From the NCBI GenBank assembly GCA_003224835.1, contig QHZX01000077.1, positions 1-19,894 of the forward strand: a stretch of 19,894 bases of DNA, in the 5' to 3' direction. Under the pieces are notes generated by a model, which was not told where the DNA came from, did no database searches, and saw only the letters and a program-made list of their open reading frames with translations. The stretch is from Acidobacteriota bacterium. GTDB taxonomy: Bacteria > Acidobacteriota > Terriglobia > Terriglobales > Acidobacteriaceae. Below, one piece after another: positions 14,446 through 19,894 of this stretch. The position numbers and the translations under genes are program-made. Within the stretch, counting starts at the first letter, position 1. Each line of letters starts with the position of its first letter.

Positions 14446-16752
14446 TTATCTGCCCGCTGGAAAATCGTAGCGAACGCCGATGCGCGCAAGGATTGGAGGC
14501 CCCAGGTTTTGTATGGGGGACGCAATCGCCACTGCGTAGCGGTCGTTCAGAACGTTCTCAATTGCGGCATAACCAACCAGACCACCCCGAAACTGCCTCC
14601 CCGCAAAGAGATTCATCACGTAATAGCGTCCCAGCAGAAACGTGTTCAGGTCGTCGTCAAACTGCGAGCTGGCATACCGGCCTTCGACGCTGACCATGAT
14701 TCGAGTCGGGTTCCAGTAGCGGGCCTCCCAGGTCAGCTGGTGCTTGGGAACCTGTGGAACGAGTTTCCCGACCAGCAGCTGCGTGGAATTCTCAACGTAA
14801 GCGTGGGTGAACTGGTACCCCGCCGATAACTGGATCGTGTTGCTCACGTGCAGGATACCGTCCAGTTCGCCGCCAAAAGACCGTATGCGACCAAGATTCT
14901 GGCGCTGTCGAGTGGTTAGAGTTTGGGTCGATGACAAGGTGACATTAGTGACCGGATTGACGATATCCGCCCAGAAAGCTGTCGCTCGAGACTCGAGCTT
15001 ATGGTTGAACCCGTTAATGCGCCCTCCCGTTTCAGCCCCAGTGAGCCGCTCGGCACGCAGGCCGGGATTATTCTCGGTTAGCGCGCTCCCCTGCCGAAAG
15101 CTACGGTAAAGCTCATTCAGCGTGGGCGCGCGAAACGCCCGATAGCCGGATACCCAAACAGCGGCATTGCTGCCCAAGTTGCGCATGAGTGAAAGCCGTG
15201 GGCTGAATGATGTTTCGCTGCGGTTGGAAAAAAACTGGCCCACAGCCGTTCCGTTCGAAATGGTGATTCGCACCGTGTTTCCGCTGAAATTGCTCCAATC
15301 GTCCCAGCGCGCGCCGGCAATCACCGTCCACTTATCATTTACACGAAAAATGTCTTGGCCGAAGACTCCTGTCGAGCGCTGTCGTCCACCGGCGATGTTA
15401 TTGGCGAAATGCAGGCCGCTTATGGCCGAGAAAAGCTGTTCATCGCTCGCCCCCATTACTTCCTGCACGTCAACCCCGCCGATCAGCGTGTGCTTTCTCA
15501 GTTCATGGTTCCATTGGAGAGCCCCGCCGAGTTCTTGCGAAGGGACATGCTGGATGTTAGTAGGCGTTTCATGGTTGCGATCCGCCCGAATGGAAGAAAA
15601 TGTCTGGTCATAGCCCTCCACTAATCCCGAGACCCGCGCGAGAAAGAAATCCTTGCTGCCGACATTGGCATTAATTCCCGCTGTGCCGGTGCTCATCCCG
15701 GTGCTGTTTTTTTGGAAAGGAGTTCCGTTGTTGCGAGCTTCGTCAAAGAACGTGCCGCGGAGGAATGCGCGTCCATTGTTGGAGATCTGGTAACCGAGTC
15801 CTGCATCTACGGCCGCGTGCTTAGAATTTGCATCGGTGTCGACCAGTCCACGCTGGGATGGCGTGACCAGGGTATAGCCATCGGTGCGCGACATGTCCAC
15901 GCCGGATTCAAAATCCCAGCGCGAAATCTTATTGCCACCCCATGCGGAGAGGTCAGGAGTGTTCTCGGTACCATAAGACGTATCAATCGAAAATGCCGGA
16001 CCGGACGGAACGCGGGTCAGCATCTGTATCACTCCGCCCAGCGCATCACTGCCGTAAAGATTCGACTCACCACCGCGAAACACTTCAATACTTGAAAGCT
16101 CGGCGCGGGGCACTTGGTCCCAATAGACCCAGCCTCCAAAAGGATCGACCAGCGGAACACCATCTTCCAGTACTAAAGCCCGGCTCGGACCGCTGGCGCC
16201 CAAGCCGCGCAGCGAAACTCCCTGGGTTGTAGGATTCGCAACTCTGCTGCTCGAACGGCGGAACAAAGAAAATCCCGGGACCTGTCGCAACACGTCATCG
16301 AGAGTCAGGCCAGCGTTCGCGCTGATGTCCTCGGGCGAGAGTTCGATGGCGCTCCCGGGAATCTCTGAGAGCTTCAATTCGGTGCGGGTTGCTGAGACCA
16401 CAACGCGCTCGCCCTGGGCGGTGCCGCGCAAAATAAAAGCTAGCGGCGTCGGTGCGGAACCCGCAACCCAGGTTTTTTCCGCGGGAGCAAAACTACTGGC
16501 GTTTACGCGAACGGTACCGGACCCGCCGCTCGGCGCGGTAAACGAGAACCTGCCCTCGTCATCGGTGTATGTGGTTTGGTTCGAACTGGCTGAAGCGAGA
16601 GTGACCTGCGCTCCTGAAACCGCAGCTCCTGTTTCGTCGCGTACCACGCCGCTGATTGTTATCTGCTGCGCGCCGGCAGCAAACGCCAGTATCAGGCAAA
16701 CGAAAATAGTTTGGGAAAAATAGCTCGCCGCTCTTCTGTTTCGCCGCTGCAA
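14446..16752 (-). CDS. TonB-dependent outer-membrane receptor with N-terminal carboxypeptidase-regulatory-like domain
   Basis: A 768-residue protein with a TTG start and a GGGGGC-type ribosome site. A basic start (MQRRNRRAAS) and hydrophobic core ending FAAGA mark a Sec signal. Residues 31-110 form a carboxypeptidase-D-regulatory-like beta domain (ISGVVRDETGAAVSGAQVTL, DDEGRFSF). A TonB-box-like ERVVVSATRTE follows, then the plug (LDDVLRQVPGFSLF, GVSLRGLGASGPSRALVLED, FRGGESNLYGSDALGGVIQM) and a barrel with YRAFRAPTLNELYRSFR, closing in ARIGVRYDF. It takes up a substrate across the outer membrane using TonB energy. The layout resembles BtuB/siderophore receptors, but the ligand is unknown. 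A palindrome lies over its 5' leader. It appears complete. Confidence 0.92.
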   Translation of the reverse strand: MQRRNRRAASYFSQTIFVCLILAFAAGAQQITISGVVRDETGAAVSGAQVTLASASSNQTTYTDDEGRFSFTAPSGGSGTVRVNASSFAPAEKTWVAGSAPTPLAFILRGTAQGERVVVSATRTELKLSEIPGSAIELSPEDISANAGLTLDDVLRQVPGFSLFRRSSSRVANPTTQGVSLRGLGASGPSRALVLEDGVPLVDPFGGWVYWDQVPRAELSSIEVFRGGESNLYGSDALGGVIQMLTRVPSGPAFSIDTSYGTENTPDLSAWGGNKISRWDFESGVDMSRTDGYTLVTPSQRGLVDTDANSKHAAVDAGLGYQISNNGRAFLRGTFFDEARNNGTPFQKNSTGMSTGTAGINANVGSKDFFLARVSGLVEGYDQTFSSIRADRNHETPTNIQHVPSQELGGALQWNHELRKHTLIGGVDVQEVMGASDEQLFSAISGLHFANNIAGGRQRSTGVFGQDIFRVNDKWTVIAGARWDDWSNFSGNTVRITISNGTAVGQFFSNRSETSFSPRLSLMRNLGSNAAVWVSGYRAFRAPTLNELYRSFRQGSALTENNPGLRAERLTGAETGGRINGFNHKLESRATAFWADIVNPVTNVTLSSTQTLTTRQRQNLGRIRSFGGELDGILHVSNTIQLSAGYQFTHAYVENSTQLLVGKLVPQVPKHQLTWEARYWNPTRIMVSVEGRYASSQFDDDLNTFLLGRYYVMNLFAGRQFRGGLVGYAAIENVLNDRYAVAIASPIQNLGPPILARIGVRYDFPAGR

Positions 16753-16762
16753 CGCGTGCCCC

Positions 16763-16778
16763 CGAACAGTTCTGTTCG
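16763..16778. promoter_or_regulatory. 16-bp palindrome at the TonB-receptor start, operator candidate
   Basis: CGAACAGTTCTGTTCG is a perfect inverted repeat with 7-bp arms and a 2-bp centre, 10 bp before the receptor's TTG start. A TATACT on the minus strand at 16814-16809 could be the -10, which would put the palindrome in the leader, where a bound repressor would block transcription. The regulator is unknown. Confidence 0.45.
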
Positions 16779-16849
16779 ACTTCCACGAACTCCGTAAAGT
16801 AAGACGAGAGTATACGATTCAAACCTGCCCGCCAACTCGTCGCAACGCG

Positions 16850-17767
16850 TTACTTGGCACGTTCGAACCGATAACGTCCGCCCTGCGTCTCGGCAACCGA
16901 TTCTGCTATTTTCAAGAACGCGCGTCCTGCATGTGAAAGCGCCGCGGATTTTCGATAGATGAGCCGGAGCTTGCGATGGACCCGCAGTTCCTGTACCGGA
17001 ATCCGTACCAATTCTCCCCGCGCAATTTCATCTTCTACGCTGATCTCAGGAAGAAATGCGACGCCATTGCCCATAGCGACGAAACGTTTGATCGCCTGTA
17101 GCGTCGGCAGCTCAACGCCCATGTGGAGCGGGGTCTTATGCTTTTCAAACGCCTGAATGACTTTTTCGCGATAAGGAGAGGAGACGATGTGGGCAACGAA
17201 TGACTCGGCGCGCAACTGCCGGATACTGACCTGCGATTCGCGGCCCAGCGGATGCTGCGGTGGAACCACGAAGATTAACTCATCGGAATACACCACCACC
17301 GATGCCAACTCGGGATCCTGAGGATCGTAGGTGAGTACGCCGAATTCATAGTTATGCCGGCGTACATCATCGGGTATGTGACTGCCCAGAGAACGTTGCA
17401 CCACGATGCGGATCGCCGGATGCAAGCGGCGAAATTCCGCGAGCACTCGCAACAGATACAAAGCCGTAAACTCGTTGGCCCCTACGACCAGTTTCCCCTT
17501 CTGCAATTCGCGTAACTCAGCCAACGCTTCGCGCGCGTTCTCCCGCAGATTGAGCAGGCGCTCGGCGTATTCCTGAAGAACTCGTCCTGCATCGGTCATC
17601 ACGCCGTCGCGAGTAGAGCGGTCAAATAGCAGCTCGCCTATTTCCGATTCCAATTTCCTGATCGCCTGGCTTACCGCCGACTGCGTGCGGTATAGTTTCT
17701 CTGCCGCCCGCGAAAAGCCGCCCTCGCGGGCTACTGCGAGGAAGACCTCCAGCTGAGAGATTTCCAT
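16850..17767 (-). CDS. LysR-type transcriptional regulator, divergent from leuA
   Basis: A 305-residue protein of standard LysR length. The N-terminal winged helix-turn-helix is clear (MEISQLEVFLAVAREGGFSR, AAEKLYRTQSAVSQAIRKLE), followed by a linker helix and the two-lobed effector-binding domain (GKLVVGANEFTALYLL, SDELIFVVPPQHPLGRE, IKRFVAMGNGVAFLPE). The ATG at 17767 is preceded by AGAGG. It is transcribed away from leuA across a 139-bp AT-rich region with a palindrome, the classic arrangement in which a LysR protein controls both itself and the divergent gene. Regulation of leucine biosynthesis is therefore likely; the effector cannot be read from sequence. It runs toward the TonB receptor but is separated by 97 bp. 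Confidence 0.93.
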   Translation of the reverse strand: MEISQLEVFLAVAREGGFSRAAEKLYRTQSAVSQAIRKLESEIGELLFDRSTRDGVMTDAGRVLQEYAERLLNLRENAREALAELRELQKGKLVVGANEFTALYLLRVLAEFRRLHPAIRIVVQRSLGSHIPDDVRRHNYEFGVLTYDPQDPELASVVVYSDELIFVVPPQHPLGRESQVSIRQLRAESFVAHIVSSPYREKVIQAFEKHKTPLHMGVELPTLQAIKRFVAMGNGVAFLPEISVEDEIARGELVRIPVQELRVHRKLRLIYRKSAALSHAGRAFLKIAESVAETQGGRYRFERAK

Positions 17768-17808
17768 CCCTTGCCTCTATTAATTAAAATGAGAGAACGA
17801 TAAGAACA

Positions 17809-17823
17809 GCTAATTATATTAGC
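17809..17823. promoter_or_regulatory. Palindrome between LysR gene and leuA, likely LysR binding site
   Basis: GCTAATTATATTAGC has perfect 6-bp arms around a 3-bp centre and lies 42 bp from the LysR start and 84 bp from leuA, within a very AT-rich stretch that also holds TTAATTAA at 17780-17787. Size, symmetry and position fit a LysR-type recognition site; binding is inferred. Confidence 0.5.
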
Positions 17824-17827
17824 AAAT

Positions 17828-17893
17828 ATGTGTATTTGTACAATAATAATAAGCTTTGCTTTCAAAGCTGAGCCCATTAACATGGCAGTATAA
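17828..17893 (+). CDS. Possible leuA leader peptide (21 codons)
   Basis: An ATG at 17828 opens a 21-codon frame ending at TAA 17891-17893, one base before the leuA ribosome site (CAGGAG, 17895-17900). Codons 6-8 are three consecutive ATA (Ile), rare codons, and the product starts MCICTIIIS. This resembles branched-chain amino acid attenuator leaders, but it has no Leu codons, no visible ribosome site and no terminator hairpin after it. It may be chance. Confidence 0.2.
   Translation: MCICTIIISFAFKAEPINMAV
17852..17869 (+). promoter_or_regulatory. Hairpin in the leuA leader
   Basis: AGCTTTGCTTTCAAAGCT is a perfect 7-bp stem with a CTTT loop, 37 bp before the leuA ATG. No U-run follows, so it is not a standard terminator. 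It could be an RNA hairpin or a DNA operator. Confidence 0.35.
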
Positions 17894-17906
17894 ACAGGAG
17901 CTTTTA

Positions 17907-19250
17907 ATGGATAGTCCTAGAATCACGATTTTCGACACGACTTTGCGCGACGGGGAGCAGTCGCCCGGCTGCAGCATGAACGTGCAGGAGAAAGTCCGTC
18001 TCGCGCGCCAACTCGACCGCTTAGGCGTTGACGTAATCGAGGCCGGCTTTCCCATCGCCTCCGATGGAGATTTCGCTGCCGTTCAGGCCGTGGCAGCCGC
18101 GGTCCCGCGCCCGGTTATCGCGGCTTTAGCTCGTGCCGCGCGCCATGACATTGAACGTGCTTCCCAGGCTTTGGGGGCTGCGGTACGTCCTCGCATACAC
18201 GTGTTTCTCGCGACTTCTGACATCCACCTGCAACACAAGCTGCGAATCTCGCGCCAGCAGTGCGTCGACCAAGCTGCTGAATCTGTCCGCCTGGCACGCA
18301 CGTTTTGCGATGACGTCGAATTCTCGCCGGAAGACGCGACCCGCACTGAGCCCGAGTTTCTTTTCCAGGTGCTTGAAGCGGTGATCCAGGCCGGCGCAAC
18401 TACTCTGAACATTCCGGATACGGTCGGCTACACCGTTCCCGCAGAGTTCGGCGAGTTAAACCGGAATATCCGCGAGCGGGTACGCGGGGTCGAAGGCGTG
18501 ACCATCTCTACGCACTGTCACAATGATCTGGGCCTCGCGGTCGCCAACTCGCTGGTTGGCGTTGCAAATGGCGCGCGACAGGTGGAGTGCACCATCAATG
18601 GCATCGGCGAACGCGCCGGAAACGCCTCGCTCGAAGAAATCGTAATGTCGCTACGAGTGCGTGCCGATCGCTATCCGTATCAGACCAGCGTCGCCAGTGA
18701 GGAACTTTATCCGACGAGTCAATTGCTCGAGGAAATCACTGGTATTCCGGTGCAGCCGAATAAGGCCATCATCGGGCGCAACGCTTTCGCGCACGAGGCC
18801 GGCATCCATCAGGATGGAATGCTGAAGAATCGCCTCACCTACGAAATCATGACTCCGCAATCGGTGGGCGTCCCGGATTCGAAACTGGTGCTCGGCAAGC
18901 ACTCTGGGCGGCATGCGCTCAGTCTTCGTTGTGAGCAGCTCGGTTATCGTTTTGAGCGGCGCGAACTCGACGAAATCTATCGTCGCTTTGTGGTTCTGGC
19001 CGATCAGATTAAGACTGTGCACGATCATCACTTGCTCGAACTGGTTCGCGAAGCTTACGGCGAGAGCCATCGCATTCCGCCGAGACGGGTGGAATCTGAA
19101 CAGGCTGCCGCTGTCGCAGCCGGCGCAGAAGAGCTGCCACGCAAGCCGTTTCCGGTGGGCGCGCCTTCGGATTTCAGCGTCATCGGCTTGAATACGGTTC
19201 CGGCTTCGGAGCACAATCTGGAGCAGGAAGACTACCTCTGGGGCGTGTAA
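17907..19250 (+). CDS. leuA: 2-isopropylmalate synthase lacking a recognisable C-terminal regulatory domain
   Basis: This enzyme condenses acetyl-CoA and 2-oxoisovalerate, the first committed step of leucine synthesis. I start at the ATG at 17907 because of CAGGAG six bases upstream and the family start SPRITIFDTTLRDGEQSPG; the 447 residues follow from it. The TIM barrel is complete, with the catalytic Arg14 and metal-binding Asp15 in TLRDGEQ, His203/His205 in THCHNDLG, and NGIGERAGNA. The linker region has NAFAHEAGIHQDGML and LGKHSGRHAL. From about residue 385 the usual leucine-binding regulatory domain (about 120 residues) is not seen; there is only a 60-odd-residue tail ending EQEDYLWGV. 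Feedback inhibition by leucine may thus be absent. leuB follows after 70 bp. Confidence 0.93.
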   Translation: MDSPRITIFDTTLRDGEQSPGCSMNVQEKVRLARQLDRLGVDVIEAGFPIASDGDFAAVQAVAAAVPRPVIAALARAARHDIERASQALGAAVRPRIHVFLATSDIHLQHKLRISRQQCVDQAAESVRLARTFCDDVEFSPEDATRTEPEFLFQVLEAVIQAGATTLNIPDTVGYTVPAEFGELNRNIRERVRGVEGVTISTHCHNDLGLAVANSLVGVANGARQVECTINGIGERAGNASLEEIVMSLRVRADRYPYQTSVASEELYPTSQLLEEITGIPVQPNKAIIGRNAFAHEAGIHQDGMLKNRLTYEIMTPQSVGVPDSKLVLGKHSGRHALSLRCEQLGYRFERRELDEIYRRFVVLADQIKTVHDHHLLELVREAYGESHRIPPRRVESEQAAAVAAGAEELPRKPFPVGAPSDFSVIGLNTVPASEHNLEQEDYLWGV

Positions 19251-19265
19251 TCTCCAGTTGACGTT

Positions 19266-19295
19266 CGCGGCGGCCACGTACGCTTTGCTGCCGCG
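19266..19295 (+). other. GC-rich hairpin between leuA and leuB
   Basis: CGCGGCGG at 19266-19273 can pair with CTGCCGCG at 19288-19295, an 8-bp stem with one G-U pair and a 14-nt loop. No U-run follows. It could stabilise or process the leuA-leuB mRNA; this is only a structural observation. Confidence 0.3.
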
Positions 19296-19320
19296 GACGC
19301 CCGCGCAATAAAATCCCTTA

Positions 19321-19894
19321 ATGCTCATCAACATTACGACTCTGCCCGGGGACGGGATCGGTCCGGAGGTCACTGATCAGGCAGTCCACGTGCTCCAGGC
19401 TGTTGCAGAAGCGTTCGATCACCGGCTCAAAATCACGCAAAAGAATATCGGCGGAGCTGCGCTGGTCGCGAATAACGATCCTCTTCCGTCAGACACGGTT
19501 CAGAGTTGCCTTGCTTCTGGCGCCGTATTGCTGGGCGCTGTAGGAGGCCCGGCGTTCGATTCGTACCCGTCCAGGCTTCGTCCTGAAGCTGGCCTGTTGC
19601 GGCTCAGAAGCGAACTCGGCGTCTTCGCCAATCTACGGCCCGCGATTTGCCTTCTGGGATTAGAGAGCTTGTCGCCGTTGCGTGAAGAGATCGTGCGTGG
19701 AACTGACGTAATGATCGCGCGCGAATTGCTCGGCGGACTTTATTTCGGCGAACGTTCGACTAAAGGCGATTCTGGACGTCGCCGCGCGGTCGACACTATG
19801 TCTTACAGCGAACCGGAAATCGAACGCATTGCGCGGATCGGCTTCCAACTGGCCAGGCAGCGCCGAAAAGAGTTAACCTCTGTCGACAAAGCCA
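19321..19894 (+). CDS. leuB: 3-isopropylmalate dehydrogenase, N-terminal part (cut by window edge)
   Basis: The third step of leucine synthesis: NAD-dependent oxidation and decarboxylation of 3-isopropylmalate. The visible 191 residues begin MLINITTLPGDGIGPEVTDQ, the family start, and contain LLGAVGGP, the substrate-binding Arg region LLRLRSELGVFANLRP, RELLGGLYFGER, RRAVDTMSYSEPEIERI and SVDKA, where the window ends inside the K-A-N catalytic segment. No strong ribosome site is seen before the ATG at 19321; coupling to leuA across 70 bp may matter. The visible part is intact, about half of the usual 355-365 residues. Confidence 0.95.
   Translation, partial: MLINITTLPGDGIGPEVTDQAVHVLQAVAEAFDHRLKITQKNIGGAALVANNDPLPSDTVQSCLASGAVLLGAVGGPAFDSYPSRLRPEAGLLRLRSELGVFANLRPAICLLGLESLSPLREEIVRGTDVMIARELLGGLYFGERSTKGDSGRRRAVDTMSYSEPEIERIARIGFQLARQRRKELTSVDKA

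Noticed and set aside
16763..16778. Palindrome as a LexA (SOS) box
   Set aside because: It shares CGAAC...GTTCG with the Gram-positive-type box but has 6 bp between the halves instead of 4, and a TonB receptor is not an SOS gene.
16753..16849. Cobalamin riboswitch upstream of the TonB receptor
   Set aside because: The gap is under 100 bp and shows no B12-box-like conserved elements; riboswitches of this class are about twice that size.

Overview
The window reads as a chromosomal segment of an acidobacterium (Acidobacteriota, probably a soil or peat Terriglobia-like lineage). This is inferred from moderately high GC, a TonB-dependent receptor with an N-terminal carboxypeptidase-regulatory-like domain, a lipoprotein with an Ig-like domain of the VSISPATASI type, and the style of the lipB, lpd and leu genes. 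No rRNA, tRNA, CRISPR array, insertion sequence or phage gene was seen.

Layout. (1) 1-2781, minus strand: the start of an unrecognised gene running off the left edge, then a two-gene operon of beta-propeller-like proteins, the first with a Tat signal. (2) 3240-5370: a small Cys-rich putative lipoprotein, a 38-codon signal-peptide-like ORF behind a recognisable promoter, and dihydrolipoamide dehydrogenase (lpd). (3) 5393-8349: a compact hicAB toxin-antitoxin pair, lipB (octanoyltransferase), a minus-strand isoprenylcysteine-methyltransferase-like gene, and a 2-oxoacid dehydrogenase E1-alpha gene. Lpd, LipB and E1-alpha belong to lipoate-dependent 2-oxoacid dehydrogenase metabolism, but no E1-beta or E2 gene is present. 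(4) 8391-13971: a gas-vesicle cluster in the order gvpL/F, gvpK, gvpJ-like, gvpA, a multi-domain sensor histidine kinase, gvpF, gvpG and a small basic protein. gvpN is absent. (5) 13975-17767, minus strand: a single-domain response regulator, a TonB-dependent receptor and a LysR regulator. (6) 17828-19894: the LysR gene is divergent from leuA, which is followed by leuB, cut by the right edge. The leuA leader carries a palindrome, a hairpin and a tiny ORF with three consecutive Ile codons.

The most striking feature is that four genes between about 5.0 and 12.0 kb (lpd, the methyltransferase, E1-alpha and the gas-vesicle histidine kinase) each have one short internal deletion. I estimate about 60-110 bp from where family motifs stop and resume. 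In three the reading frame shifts by the same phase (deleted length = 1 mod 3); in one it is preserved. The flanking sequence is otherwise well conserved and intervening genes look intact. This could be real recent decay, but it looks more like an assembly or consensus artefact, and should be resolved before the pseudogene calls are trusted.

The best candidates for new biology are the gas-vesicle cluster with its embedded histidine kinase (a GAF-like region with four cysteines, two PAS domains), the basic repeat tails on its two GvpA-family proteins, and a perfect 10-bp inverted repeat flanking a promoter-like element upstream of the gvpJ-gvpA genes.
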